From contig CP126194.1 in the NCBI GenBank assembly GCA_030272155.1, forward strand, positions 7,361,001-7,425,000: a stretch of DNA of 64,000 bases, given 5' to 3'. How positions within the stretch are numbered: the first letter of the stretch is position 1; every line of letters starts with the position of its first letter. Under the pieces are notes generated by a model that was not told the DNA's origin, ran no database searches, and worked only from the letters and a program-made list of their open reading frames with translations. The DNA is from Tetradesmus obliquus. Taxonomy: Eukaryota; Chlorophyta; Chlorophyceae; Sphaeropleales; Scenedesmaceae. This document shows, in pieces, positions 1 to 12,879 of the stretch. Both the position numbers and the translations under genes were made by a program.

Positions 1-805
1 GTTCTATGGCTTTTGGCTTGCGAGCACATTAGTGCTCTGGACACTTCGGGTAAGAAGACCGCTAAAAAGATGCCCGCTAAAAAGAGTTTTGGCACGGTTT
101 TGGCAGCCTCTGTGCATGTGTGTTGTGCCAGCACGGAGGAGCGTGCATGTGAGCATATGCTAGGTGTTGACCATGCCTGAGTCTGCTGCTGCCAATGCTC
201 TATATATCTGCCCCCTCTCTTGCTGGCTGCTTCTGTTGCAATGATGTGTCCTTGCACCATACAGGAGTACTATGAGGAGGAAGCCCGCTATGCCATCTCA
301 GCCCCCAGCAGCGGCACCAGCCCAGCAGCAGCAGCTGCGAGCAGCAAGCCAGACAGCAGCAGCAGCAGCAGCAGCAGCAGTGCGCCGTACGTGTCAGGCT
401 TTGGCCCTGGTGCTGCTGCAGCTGCTGCAGCTGCAGGTGCAGGTGCGGCATCTGCCGCAACTGCAGCAGCCGCCACCAGCGACAGCAGCAGCAGCAATCA
501 ACAGGAGCAGCAAGAGGACGAGCCGCCTCGGGGTCCTGTTGTAGAGGCAGATGAAGTTGTACCGCCTGAGGGCAGCAGTACATTTGGCAGTACAACAGGC
601 AGTACAACAGGCAGTACATCAGTCACCAGGCAGTACAGCAGTGAGCAGGAGCGGCAGGCGCGCTGGGATGCGTTCCGGCGCAGCAAGTTCTTCAGGGTTG
701 TGATCAAGGACAAGCGCACCGGCGTGGTCAAGCTGGAGACGCGCATCCCTGCTGGCTTCATTGGGGGCATGACCGCGCTCATCCCACAGGTGCGTGGCAT
801 AGTGT

Positions 806-860
<55 letters not shown>

Positions 861-1461
861 CTTCATTGGGTGCGTGACCGCGCTCATCCCACTGGTGCGC
901 TTGAGATGTCACCCCATAGGTATATCAAGAGGATCAGTTTTGTCATTGGGTTGCGTTTTTGAGACGCGCATCCCTGCTGGCTTCGTTGGGGCATGACACT
1001 CATCCCACAGGTGTGTGGTTGAGGTCCAGGCGAAAGTTGCATGGCGAGGTACATCTACGTGAAGAATTTGTGTGCTGCTGTTGAAATCCCAGGACTGTGC
1101 TGCTGTGGTGATGCTGCAGGTGCAGGTGCATGCGTATGGATATGCAAGCGAGTGCGCTGCTGGCAGAGATGGCCAACCTTGCGCGCCTTCACTGTGTCTG
1201 CCGCTGCCGCTGCCGCTGCAGGTTGCCGGTGTGAAGTTTGAGGAGATGGTGGAGGCGCCTGTTCCCGTCAGTTCCCGTCACACAGTGCTGCCACCACCCT
1301 CACTGCTGCTGCTCTTTCTGTTGCTGCTGCTGCCGCTGCAGGTTGCCGGCGTGAACTTTGAGGAGATGGTGGAGGCAGCCATGGGTGAGAGCCTGGACCT
1401 GAGCAAGCCGCTGCTGGACTATGAGAGCGGCAACGACGTCATCACAGTGTTCCTGGAGTGA
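1..1461 (+). CDS. Protein with SHOCT-like C-terminal domain (5' partial)
   Basis: The gene enters from the left edge. Likely exons are 2-49 (tentative, donor GTAAGA at 50), 265-789 and 1342-1461; the last two join in phase 0. Exon 265-789 begins after an ACAG acceptor and encodes an acidic start (EYYEEEARYAIS), a Ser/Ala-rich low-complexity linker, then a conserved-looking basic segment (FRVVIKDKRTGVVKLETRIP). The final exon adds FEEMVEAAMGESLDL and ends in NDVITVFLE. The order 'R-I-P-x-G...LIP...F/LEEMVEA...V-x-V-F/I-x-E' resembles the SHOCT-like C-terminal domain known from bacterial hypothetical proteins. That resemblance is from memory and unsearched, and the function is unknown. The intron 790-1341 holds echoes of both flanking exon edges, so splice choice is uncertain. 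Confidence 0.6.
734..1381 (+). repeat. Exon-edge echoes around intron 790-1341
   Basis: The end of exon 265-789 (GAGACGCGCATCCCTGCTGG to CTCATCCCACAG) is partly repeated at 857-900 and again at 961-1011, the latter followed by a GTGTGT donor-like sequence. The start of exon 1342 (GTTGCCGGCGTGAACTTTG) has a copy at 1222 preceded by the same CCGCTGCAG acceptor. Copies diverge by substitutions and small deletions; the 961 copy has lost several bases. Confidence 0.8.
808..860 (+). repeat. GCT triplet microsatellite
   Basis: About 17 uninterrupted GCT units lie in the intron just after the donor at 790. It also separates the real exon end from its first echo. Confidence 0.9.
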
Positions 1462-2298
1462 TGAGCGCAGCAGCAGCAGCAGCAGCAGCAGCAGCCATTG
1501 TGTCTACCTGCGGTGATAATGGACCACCACCTCGACCACCACCACCAATAGCAGCAGCAAGGGCAGTGTCGTCACCACCTGGATTTCATCACAGTCTGGC
1601 TCAGATGATGGCAGACAAGCAGGCAGTGCAGGAAACATACTGAGCAGCAAGGCATCTACTGGCACACAGGCCTGAGGAGGGTGCAGGTTGCTGCTGCCGG
1701 CTGCTGCAGTGGTTGTGTCACAGCTGCTGGCACACGTACTGGTGCGGGTGCAGATTACTCACACACTAGTGTGGGGCAATACGGCTTGCGCATGTGCACA
1801 GCTGTCAGGGGAGCCAGTGCTCCAGGCAGTGCCGTGACTAGCCGTTTGAGGTGATGCAGTGGTGTGCAGTCTGGCTGCTAGGTCTGCCGGTGTCTGTCTT
1901 GCTTTCAGGTGGCGATACTGGATTTCCCGCAATGCTTGCAAGCACACGCACAGTTGAGTAGTGCTCCCCGCTGTCACTTCCTGTGGGGCTTCGGGCGGTA
2001 TCAAGTGGTTCATGTGGTAACATGATGATGGGTCATCATGAAGCTTTGAGTCCACCGAACAGTCACACCCCTGCCAGAACTGCGTGCAACAATTTTAAGT
2101 GACAAACAGCTGTCACGATGTACAGCATCGTACAAAAGCACGCTGGAAACTGGCGCTGTTTGTAAAGCTGGTCAACATACACAGCCCTTCCATGCTTGTT
2201 GACATCAGAGGTTGAACATCAGGCATTGCAGAATGTCACATTCTGATGATCTGCAACGCTTTCTGATCACGATGCCGGTGTTTGTCTGGGGCACAAAA
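1462..2298. other. Convergent intergenic region
   Basis: This lies between the stop of the SHOCT-like gene and the stop of the minus-strand gene at 2299. It starts with a short CAG run (1468-1494). A TGTAA, the usual chlorophyte polyadenylation word, occurs at 2161-2165 but far from either stop. No coding signal is seen. Confidence 0.5.
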
Positions 2299-5200
2299 TC
2301 ACACATCATGTGTGGCCGCGATCTGAAGCTCCTGCAGAGCTGCTACCACCTGCATGCCCAGCCACACACGTAGCCGCACCTCAGGAGCAGGCTGCTCCGC
2401 CAGCACTGCACCTGTGGCTGCAGCAACTGTCTGCCGTGCCACTTGAGACAGGGACAGTGCATTGCCTGCCCTCTTGCGGCTATACACACTGAATGGCATG
2501 CTCTTCATCATGCGCCTGGTACTGCTGCTGAAGCTGTCTGCCTTGTCTTTCTCCAGTGCTTCACGTATCCCGCTGAGTGCTGCCTGTGCGTCATCAATCA
2601 GCCCTGCAGCAGGAACTGCTGCCATCCTTGATGCAGCTGGCAGCTTACACAGCAGCAGCGCTGACGTGAGTGACTTGGCATGCCTGACAGCTGCTGCCAG
2701 CAGCCCTGTAACCTGCTGTGGCTGCAGCAGCTGCGCAGACGGCATGCCACACAGCAGAGCTACCATCCTGTGATCGTCTTTTTGCACACTCGCACGCAGC
2801 ACGTTCCCCATTTGCTCTGCAGTGAGGCTGCTTGCAGCATGGGGCAGCTGCAGCAGCGCTTGCACGCCTTGACGCTGCTGCTGCTGCGCTGCAAGCTGCA
2901 GAAGTGAGCCCACCTGCTCCTTCTGTGGCTGCTGCAAAGTCCTGACCCTCACAAGCTGCTGCACCATGCATGAAGCCCCCTGCTGCACTGCCTGCTGCAG
3001 CAACAGCAGCAGCAGATCTGCACTGACACCATGCACTGCAGCCACGCCTGCTACTGCCTCCACAGCTTTCATCCAGCTCCTTGCAACATTGTCCTGCAAA
3101 TCACTTGTCCCCATCTCATACCTGAAACACTGCAGTGCTGCCAAGACTGTTGCCTGTAGCAGCTGCTGCACATGCTCGCTGCTCTGTGGTGCTGCCGGCA
3201 GACACGCCAGCAGCACCTGCATGGCCGCCGGCTGCTGTGCCTCTACTGCCTCCAGCAGCAGCTGCTGTGCTGTGCCGCCGTCAACCTCCTGTGCTGTTGC
3301 ATCACTGCACAGCAGCTGGATGCATGCTGCTGCGCTCTTGTCTGTCCTGTTTTGCAAGCATGCAGTGAGCAAGCTGACCAGTTCCTCTGGCCCTGGCAAG
3401 CTGCCTGCACCCAGAAACATCTGCAGCAACTCCTCACACACCTCAGCATCACTGCACTGCTCCACCACACCCCCACACAGGCGCGCTAGGTCACTTGCTG
3501 GCAGTCCTGCTGCAGCAGGCAGCTGCAGCCGCAGTGTAGCAGCCGCAGCTGGCTCCCTACATGCCCTCAGGCCCCTGAACACCAACGCAGCGTCTAGCAA
3601 GCGCACCACATTACTGGTGTCCACCACATTCCTGACACACTGCATGCGGCAGGTGGCTTTCAGGCCCTGCACAGAGCCGCGCTTTGCCACTGGCAGTGCC
3701 CGTGTAAGCAGCTGTTCTGCCTCCTGCCGGGTCAAACCTCCCCACGATGTCTGTACTGCTGCCTGGTCAAGAAGGACAGCCAGCACAGCTGCTGCTTGGT
3801 GCCTTTCCTGACTCAGGCTCTGTCCTAGCCAGGCCAAGATGGTTGCAGGGTCGATGTGCTGCGCCTGGGGCAGCTGGCACAGCAGTGGCCAGACCCTGCC
3901 TAGCAGGGGCGTTGCTGCAGGAGCCAGCTTGATTGCGCTGAATGCTGCGTCTAAAAGCCCCTCAACCATGTCAGCGCTGAGCTCCTGTGCCTGTTGGAAG
4001 CTGCACAGTGTGTTGAAGCCCGCCATGTTGCTGCTGAGTGATCGTCGCTGCTTTGTGAAGGCTGCCCCACAGAGCTCCAACGACAACTGCATCAGCTGCT
4101 GCAGCTGCGCAGGGGATGCATTGCGCACCGCTGGCAGCCTGACATACAGCCGCAGTGCTTCATCATTGTAGCGCTGCGCTGCTGCTTGGTAGGTGCGCTG
4201 CAGCTGGTCAAAGCTCATCTTCCTTGCAAGCAGCGGCAGCTGCCCTACAAGGTCTGGCAGGACGTCCGCAGCGCCAGTGCTGTGCTGCATCAGCGCTGCT
4301 TCTAACAGAGCCTCGCAGCTGTCCCATTGCATCTCCTGAGCAGCTGGCACATTCAAAAGCATGCTGATGCACTTCTTGGCTGTTGTGGGGCCCTGAAGCG
4401 CTGCCAGCAGCAGGCTTGAAACCTGGCCGGGAGTCAAGCCCTTTCCCAAGCCTGGCATCCCCAGCAGTTTCTCTGCCCCTTCAGGATAGCCTTGCTTGAA
4501 TGATGCCAGCAGCAGCGACATAGCTGCCTCTGTCCTGCAAGCTTTTGCTGCGCCCTGCTTGCACAGCTGTGCCAGCATTGCTGTGTCGCGCTGCTGCACT
4601 GCTTCAGTCAATGCTGCCTCAACCGCGGCAGCTGGCACGGATTGAGGTTTGAAAATCTCCAATTCTGCGTGCTGCTGCTGCCAGGAACAGATTTCCTGCA
4701 AGCTCTGCATCCAGCGTCTGTGCCACCCACTGCTCCCAGGCTTCTGGCACTGCCGCCATGCTCCCTCGCATGACTCTAATCAATTTGGTTGCTACTGATT
4801 CTGAGCTCTTAGTGTGCTTGTTAGCACGAAACGCTGTAGCTGGCTGTGACATGTTGCAAGCCATCAGCAGCATGTCTGGCAAAGCTGCTGGCGGCAGCAT
4901 TGAGATCAGCTCTGTGGGCTGCAGTAATCCATAGCAAAACAAAGCGGTGCAGAGTGGCAGGGCAACACAACATTGTTGCTGCAGTTGAGACGCCGGTGGA
5001 GCGGAGGTTGTCTTGCTGCATTCATGCCCTGGGATGTAGCTGGACATTCAAATGCTTCATGGGTGGCACCAAAACAAACCACTGCAGGTGATGCAACCTG
5101 AATTGGTGCTGTTCAAGGCCTGAGTCAGGCACTCGCAGGGCTTGATGCAACTACAGGAACCAAGCTTTCTTCCTGTCAGACACCAGTCCCAAAATTTGCT

Positions 5201-5827
5201 CACCGTCTTGTTCCTGCACACCTCAAAGACCCAGGGCGGCAGGCTGGCCCTCTGTGAAGACCCTGGCATTGGCAGCTCCGCTGTTGATGTGACCCATACT
5301 TCTACCCCTGCTGTGCGTGCACGCACTGACTGCATCAGCTGCTCATAGCTGAAGTCAAGTCCTGCTTGCAGGAAAGCTGACGCCACTTCTGCTGGTATGT
5401 TGCTGGTGGTGAGGAAGTGGGCTGCTGTTGCAGGTGCAGTCAGGGAGCTGAGCTTGGACATCCCGCAGGCAGCGTTCTGCAGAAGCCACACTGCCGCGCT
5501 GGTTGACTTCTGCTTCATCTTCCTGCTGGCAGCATGCGCTGGAGCTGCTGCCTCCTTCACGCATGAAGGCAGCAGAAACGTTGCTGGTTCCTGTAGCAGT
5601 GCTGCAGCTGCACTTCTGTATGTCTTGCTGCAGCTGCCCAGGCACACAAGGCCCAGCACACCCAAGTTGCCTGCATCAACCAGAGGCTCCAGTATGTCCA
5701 AGAGGATGTCATCTGAGTGCCGCAGGGATTGTCCTAGGCGGGTCGCCCTGCTCCTGATGGCGCTGTTGCTGGTTGGTGCCGGGCTGCTGTTGGACATGCC
5801 CCGAACACCCTTCTGCCGCCTCGCCAT
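2299..5827 (-). CDS. F-box-like N-terminus plus long helical-repeat protein
   Basis: Exon 1 is 5827-5204 (208 codons, donor GTGAGC) and opens with basic residues, then an F-box-like stretch (DDILLDILEPLVDAGNL...SKTYRSAAAALL). Exon 2 starts at 4918 after CTGCAG in phase 0 (PTELISMLPPAALPDMLL). The rest is an uninterrupted frame, 4710-2299, of about 800 residues. It contains degenerate helical repeats of roughly 35 residues: 'LL.AA/LQ....AA..LL.LP.A..L....V..LL', such as MVALLCGMPSAQLLQPQQV. These recall ankyrin or PPR-like solenoids, but I see no canonical ankyrin TPLH motif. Exon 2 and the long frame are offset by one frame near 4690-4740, so a tiny intron, an assembly error or a real frameshift remains possible. 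A substrate adaptor role is inference only. Confidence 0.6.
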
Positions 5828-7671
5828 GACAACCAGCCCGAAATGATAACAAGCTCAGTCGCTCGCAATTAAATGCCTGGAAACCTCGCAGCATGGCTTT
5901 AAAGTGAGACGAAGCTGCGATGGCGGACAGTTCGTACAGTGTTGCGACTTGTTTCAGAGCGTGAAGCCAAGCATTGTGCTGCTTTCAGATGAAACAATGT
6001 TGCATTTCACTATTAGTCTTGTGTCTGCGCATCTTGCATGGCATACCCAAACCCTTGTTGTTGTGCGCTCAAGTCACTGCTGCAGCACTGGAGGAGCACA
6101 GTTGTGCACTATGCTTGAAAACTCATCATTAACAACGCCTGCTTTTCAAACCGTTTGTTTGCACCTCTTTGGTCACGTGGCAGCTGCCGCAGCAGTCTCA
6201 ACGTTCAAGACAGCTGCTAGCCAGCTGGTTTGCCATGGCAAAACACAGTTGTGCAGTGCAGCAAGAACAAAGACCCTCCCACCCACCAGCATCGCACCTG
6301 AGGCACTGGGCCTCGTTTACCATCCATTCCGCTTGTGAACTGGACTTCGGTACGGATACCGGTGGAGGGCATTCCCGAGAGCTCGCAAGCGAGCAAGCGG
6401 GCGCAACCTAGGGATTCGGCAGACGGAAGCCGAATGTACGGTACCCCAGCACTGTACACCGACTCCATCTACATGCACAGTACTGCGGGATGTCCCGATA
6501 TACCCTTGCGAGCAGGGGGTATGTTACTTCACACCATTGCAGCTGCCACGTCATTTTACCGCCATTTTGCTTGCGCGTGACCAAACGCTGCCAGAAGCAG
6601 AAACATAATTACTTAATTGTTTCCAGGAACTTTGCAAACCTGAATGCTAGCAAGAGATGCTATTTGCGGCACCTCTATGTGCATGCTTCTGCTTGCTGCT
6701 GACACAGCTGTGCCATGGCGCACTGGCTAGTGCTGCAGTGACACTAGAGCTGGCGAGAAACATGCCGGGAGGTCTGTATTGCCTTGAACGCTGTTCATAT
6801 GGCATATGCCTGCAACACACTCTAGTGAACAAAATCGCTGTACACACCAGCGGACAGCAAGCACCAATATGCAAAGCTGAGGTTCAAAATCACATGTTGC
6901 TAGCTTGACGACAGACTATGCCACAGGTCATGTGTAAAGTGCCGAGTCATCTGCACCTGCCATAGCAGACACCTGCTCCAGGCACACGCTGCTCAGGCAA
7001 CTTTCAGCAGCATGGCTGTTGAAGGCAATCTCAACACCTTGCACACGATCACAAGAACAGTCTGCAGCTCTCAGGGGAAGCCTCATGCATTTGCTGAGCT
7101 GCCAAGGGCGATGGGGCCGGTTCACTTCTTGTCTGTTTGCTGTCATCCACACAATCAACCTGCTCCTCTTGATGCAGCTCAGCTGCAGGCTGCAGCTGGC
7201 TCTGCAGACACAGCTGCAAGCCAGCTGAACCTGCTGCTGCTGCCAGTGGCTGCAAAGCAGGCGCTGCTGCTGCTGCTGTTGCAGTCAGTAAGGCTGCCAC
7301 AGGGCAGCACAGACCGCGCCAATGACTGGTGCTACCGCCACTGGGCAGGCTCGCTGCAGGGCACTGTGATGTGTAACTCCCAAAGGCTCACTGAGAGATG
7401 TGACATCTGCCAGACTTTCAGTGAAAGGACAGACTGCTGACGATGGGCGACAAACTGGCTGCTGTGGAGTCAGGCCCCACCCAATGCAGCTTGGAAAACA
7501 GGTGCACCTGCAACCAACCACCAGCAATGTCAGTGTCGGTGATACAGTCTCTGTTTGCAAAGAAGGCTTGATCAGAGTGTGGCCACATGCCATATCATGG
7601 CATCGCATGGCGCCAGACACCCTCACAAGGACGCTCCTGAAAGCAGGCGCCAACTGGGTGACCTGCGCCCC
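5828..7671. other. Intergenic region without a confident gene
   Basis: This stretch separates the start of the minus-strand F-box-like gene from the exon at 7672. ORFs here are short, Cys/His-rich and without recognisable domains. A short inverted repeat (GATTCGGC ... GCCGAAT) lies near 6414-6434. Upstream exons or the promoter of the 7672-8846 gene probably lie here, but none can be placed. Confidence 0.4.
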
Positions 7672-8561
7672 AGACACCTACTGCAAATGCCCGCACCCTC
7701 AGGAAGCCCGCAGCAGCCAAGCCAGCACGCAACAAGAATGACGGGCGCTCTCTGTTGGAGCTGACAGCACCGTCATCGCTGTACCCACCCGGCACCATCA
7801 GCCTCAAACCCACTCCATCACCAACAGCAGCAGCGGCAGGGGCAGCACCTGTTCCTGCAAGCCCGTCGGCCCTGACCAACCGCAACCCCTCAAAGGTGCA
7901 CCGAAAGGACAAGAGCGCTGCAGCAGACAGCACAACTGCAGGTGGCAGCAACAGCGGCAGTGATGGTGGCAGCAGCAGCGCCAGCACCACAACAGTGCGT
8001 GCGCCCAAGTTCCCAGAAACTGCCAAGCGCACAGCGAGTGCCAGCGTGGCACATGCATTGCTCAACAGAAACCAGAGCAAGCACAAGCACAGGATTACCA
8101 CGAAGCAGCCTGCCACTGTCAGCAGAATGCAGCAGATGGAGCGACCAAGCAGCGCCGCCGGCAACAGGGCAGGCTTTGGCAGCTCTGCAGCTGCCGCCAG
8201 GCGCAAGCAGCGCGAGGCTGCAGCAGCTGCCACCTGTGCTCTGGACGAGCTGCTGCCGCAGCAGTTAGTGGCACCCATCACTGCAGCAGCAGCAGCAGGA
8301 GCAGCAGGAACCAAGGCAGACACAGCATCCAAGGCAGCAGCAGCAGCACCCAAGGCAGCAGCAGCATCCGAGGCAGCAGCAGCACACCAGATAGCAGCAT
8401 CATTCCAGGCAGCCGCAACACCCAAGGCAGCAGCAGCATCCAAGGCAGCAGCAGCATCCAAGGCAGCAGCATCATTTGAGGCAGCCGTAACACCAAAGGC
8501 AGCATCAGCACACCAGGCAGCAGCAGCAGCAGCAGCACCCAAGGCAGCGTCGCCAGCTCCG

Positions 8562-8620
<59 letters not shown>

Positions 8621-8846
8621 TGAGCGCAATGCAAACGCCACTTCACTAGTTGGGGTGCAGCAGTCACTGAGCACTGCAGGCACATCAGCAGCAGCAGGCG
8701 CAGGAGCAGCAGCAGCACCACCACCACCCACAAAGCGCTGGCTGCGGATGTGGCGGGAAGAAAACAAGCTTGCCATTTTGACAGGTCTCTGCGGGCTGCT
8801 GATGTCTCAGCTGGTGCTATCAGCCGCTGGCCAGCAGCAGCAATAG
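7672..8846 (+). CDS. Ala/Ser-rich basic protein with C-terminal membrane segment (5' exons not placed)
   Basis: An open frame follows a CCCCAG acceptor near 7671; an in-frame stop lies just upstream and there is no ATG, so earlier exons must exist. The product has a basic start (RKPAAAKPARNKNDGRS), LTNRNPSKVHRKDK and ALLNRNQSKHKHR motifs, and a long tract of Lys-Ala-Ala-Ala repeats (ASKAAAASKAAAA). After a poly-Ala run it ends in a basic helix and one hydrophobic segment (KLAILTGLCGLLMSQLVL) five residues before a Gln tail. This layout suits a tail-anchored membrane protein, which is inference. The antisense frame is also open but is the mirror of the GCA repeats. Function unknown. Confidence 0.55.
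8566..8620 (+). repeat. GCA triplet microsatellite (poly-Ala coding)
   Basis: About 18 uninterrupted GCA/CAG units in frame give a poly-Ala run in the protein at 7672-8846. Confidence 0.9.
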
Positions 8847-11012
8847 GTGTGCAGCACAAGCTTGGCAGGCATTGGTTGCATGGTGTGAATGAGCAGAGTA
8901 TCGGCTGGTTGTGCTAGTACCTGTGGCACGGGGAAGTGTATTATACTGTGTGCTGCAATGGTAAATTATGGACAGGATGCGTATCAGGGTGACTTGATAT
9001 CACTTTGTCAGTAGGTCCCTCCTGCACTGGGGCAGAACCGGGGTACTGGGTGTTGTTGCCAAAGTACTGCTAGGTAGCTCCTTTCAGCCTGCCTCAGGCT
9101 AATGATGTTTTAACTGCTGCTGTCTGTGGCAAGGCCTGTTGCATCACAGCAGCAGCAGCAGTGCAGCGCAGGCGCTGCAGCCGCCGCATGTATGACGAAA
9201 CTCAAGAAAATGACAGTATTTCTGCAATGATCCCCCTTGTGCCTTTCTTTCTTATGCTGTTCGGCCTCATACCCTTCTGCATCGACACCATCAGCCATGG
9301 GAATTGCATCACATGGCCGCCATGGGCGGTGCAGTCAGCTGCGCAGTTTGGCTGTGAGCACACATGCTTTGACATTTATTTGGTTTTGGGCTGCAAAGGT
9401 CGCTGTATCAAAGAACAGTGGTGTATATTGGTGTGATATGCCATGGTTGAAAGATTTCATAAGCCCGCAGCTTAATATTTGAGCCACTCCTGCACTGCAT
9501 TGGCGGTGTGGCAAAACCAGGGCACTGGAGATGCATTGCGGTGCGCTGCATGGCTGTACTGGCACCGCCTGGCAGGCCGTTGAGTGTACCTGGTTGCGAT
9601 GGTCTTGTGCCACTTTGTGAATAACAATGCAATCCAAGCAGGATGCAGGCATGGCAAGCAAATGACTACAACAACAAGCATGCACGACCAGTGGTGCACG
9701 GATGAACTGCAGTCGCTGTACATTGAGTGCAGGGGAGACATGTTTACCAGCACTGCTGCAGAAGCAGATGCGTGAACAACACATGCACATGCGTGAACAA
9801 CACATGCACATGCGTGAACAACACATGCACATGCGTGAACAACACAACACATTACCTTGTGTGTGAACTCACTGGGTTCACCTGGAGCAGCTGACAGCAG
9901 TGAGATTTGCAGCGCTGCGTGGAGTGCATGGCAGCACTTGGCAGTGGACTGAGCTGGCAGAGCAGCGGCTGGCGGCAATCCCTGGCTGACTGAGCTGCTG
10001 TGGCTATAGCTTATAAGAGCCAGCAGTTTGCGTATCTGCAGTTGTGGGCATCACTGGGGCAGCGACAGCCGCTATCAGTGGCTGGGCTTGCATCAGTCGC
10101 TGAGCTTGTGTCACTCTGTGCAGTGACAGCTTCAACAATAAGTGCGTTGTCTGCTGGCATGACAGCCGATGGCTGCTGTGTGGGTCGGTCTGAGTGGTTG
10201 CCAGCGCTGCGCTGCAAATCTGCGCTCACCAAGCGCTGGGTATGAACCGGGACGCGCTGAGTGCAGGGCGGCACGCACATGACGCCGCACCCGCTGGGAT
10301 GCTGCGTGCTATTGTTGCCACTGACCATGGCTGGGCCACAAGCAGTGTCTGCTTGGCTACGCATTTATGAACATGCATATATGCCGCATAGGGCGTTGCG
10401 TGGGGCATCTGGTGCACTGCAACTGCAGAGCCCTGAGCCTTCGGCTTTGGCATGGCTGTGGCATGGCTCCCCAGGCTGCATCAGGCTTACATATACGTCA
10501 GTCTCCAGCCTGACTCTGCACTGCAATCGGCTTCCTTGAAACGCTGTGCATTGAAGGGGTTGTTGTGAAGCTTGCATGAGGCTGGTGTTCAGGTTCCAAC
10601 CTCACGTGCTTCGTCACAGTCGCTGTGACATGTGTGCAAACATTGGCATGCTTGCCAGCGCCAGTGCTAGAGTTGGGTGACTGTCTGCAACAAGCACACA
10701 GCAGCCATGATTTTTCAGCAATCAGCTGATACCGAATCTATGCCAGCAATCTGCCGAGGAGAGATGGGATGCAGTTGACGAGCAGCAGCACCTTGGGTAC
10801 CTCAGCCCTGCACCCTGCACACCAGGGGTAACATGACACTAGACATGCTGAAGCACCACACGAACCGTGACGATGACTGTGATTGGGATGTGTTTAGATC
10901 GGTTGTTTGCGATTGCAAGTTGCTCATCTGCGCACTTTTGAAGTGAGACGATGTGATCCTGCAGGCCGGTGCCACTCCGCAGCTCTGCCTGTGTCGTTAG
11001 TAGTATTTAAAC
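8847..11012. other. Intergenic region, probable SF3A1 promoter at its right end
   Basis: No open frame with domain content is seen on either strand. The region holds a 21-bp minisatellite (9774-9848) and several short Cys-rich ORFs that look random. The last few hundred bases before 11013 should contain the SF3A1 promoter and 5' UTR; I see no clear TATA box. Confidence 0.4.
9774..9848 (+). repeat. 21-bp minisatellite, about 3.5 copies
   Basis: The unit ACATGCACATGCGTGAACA (plus AC) repeats head to tail with essentially no divergence, which suggests recent expansion. Confidence 0.9.
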
Positions 11013-12081
11013 ATGGTGGCTGAAACACCTGAGGCAGCTCCGGCTGCCGGAGCTATCGTTGCTGTTGGGCAGGCACGCTCAGCAGGCAGCAAGCTGCCTG
11101 CTGCAGACCTAGAGGGCGTAAAGCAGCTGCTCACGCAAACGAAGGCCATCGGGATCATCCTCCCGCCACCGGATATCAGGGCTATCATAGACAAGACAGC
11201 CCAGTTCGTGGCGAAAAATGGTGGGCAGTGCTGTCAGCTGCTGCTCCTGCTGCTGCTCCTGCTGTGCAGCATCATGTCAGCCTGGCTGCTGCTAGCAATG
11301 CTGCAATGCTGCTCTGTGTGCTCAAGTTTGTGATCAGTGCCTGCAACATCTGGCCAGCATGCAGCACTACCTTGCAGCTAGTGCATGCAGCGGCACGCTG
11401 CAGCAGCAGCAGCAGCAGCGCAAGCAGCAGCGCATGTCCGGCAGCATGCACTGAAGTGCCAGACCTAGCTGTGTCGGATCTCATTTCATCATTTCATTTC
11501 AAATGACAGCAACAGCACCGCAACAGCGTCATCAGCAGCTTCAAAACGTTACCAGCATCTAGCAAGGAGCAGCGAGGGCACGGCAACTGTGCCACTGTAG
11601 TCGCACAGTGGAGCAGCGCTTTGTGCAGGACGTAGTACAGCATGCAGCATATATAAAAACACAGCTGTTGCATCTCAACCCAGCAGTGGTGCAGCAGGTG
11701 ATTGCCGTCAAAGCGCTTGCCCTAGGGGCAGCGTTACGCTGCTTTGCAGCATGCTGTGCCACTCGTCAGCAGCATGAGCAGCAGAGGCATCATCAAATGC
11801 TGTAGAGTTCTGCTCAGCATCAACGGCAGCAGCAGCAGCAGCAGGCAATGTCACGCGCAGCCACTGCTTCCTGCAATCACCCCGCGGCAGTGCACAGCTG
11901 GCAGCCGCAGCACCACGCCTGCTTGCTGCTGGCTGCAGGACACACCAGCACGTTATGCACCCACAGCCTTTGCCTCCGAATGTGGCAGTACACCAAGCTA
12001 GGCAACGTCCATGTAGCACACACGCTGCGCTGCGGCTGCGGGTGCTGCTGCTGCTGGTAACGGCAATCTTTCTCTTCTCAC

Positions 12082-12114
<33 letters not shown>

Positions 12115-12839
12115 GCCGCCAGGCATGGAGTTTGAGCGCCGCATCATGGCCTCGGAGGCCAACAACGCCAAGTTCAACTTCCTGGCAGCAGGCGACCCCT
12201 ACCACGCCTACTACCGCATGCGGGTGAGACCAGCGGCACCGGGTTTTTCCGTTAGTGTTGAAACTGTGTTTAAACATGCCGAAACATGCTGCCGCAATGA
12301 TGCCACCTGCTGCTGTGTTGGCGCTGCGGCCACTGTCATACCTAGCACCGCATGCAAGTGAGGCCAGTGGGTGCTGAAAAGCTGTGGGCAGGGGGAAACG
12401 TAGGGGCCTGGCGGCAGCTGCGGTGCTGCGACTGGTGGCTGCAGCGCGTTTGGGAGCAGAGGCGGGCGTGCTGTGCTGCAGGTTGCTGCTGTAGCAGCAA
12501 CCGCGGCCCGGTGCTGTGTCTGCTACTTCAGCAGCGTGCTTAGCTGCCCCATCCGGTCTTGCATGTCGCAGACATGCTGCTGCTGCTGTTGCTGCTGCTA
12601 ATGTGTTGCTGTGTTTGTGCTGCACCTTGCAGGTCAAGAATTTCTCAGAGCCTGAGGAGGCTCAGCAGGAGGGAGCAGCAGCCAAGGAAGGCACCACAGC
12701 AGCAGCAGCACAGCAGGCAGCAGCAGCCTCGGCAGCGGCAGCAGCAGCGGCGGCAGCAGCAGCAGCGGCAGCAGTGCCTGCGCCTGTGACAACGCGGCCG
12801 CTGGAGAAGCCGGAGGATGAGAAGTACACGGTGAGGGCC

Positions 12840-12879
<40 letters not shown>

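Noticed and set aside
7595..8776. Minus-strand 393-residue frame over the Ala-rich plus-strand gene
   Set aside because: It is the mirror of GCA repeats; it has no better start, no domain and no splice-consistent ends, while the plus frame has basic motifs and a clean C-terminal membrane segment.
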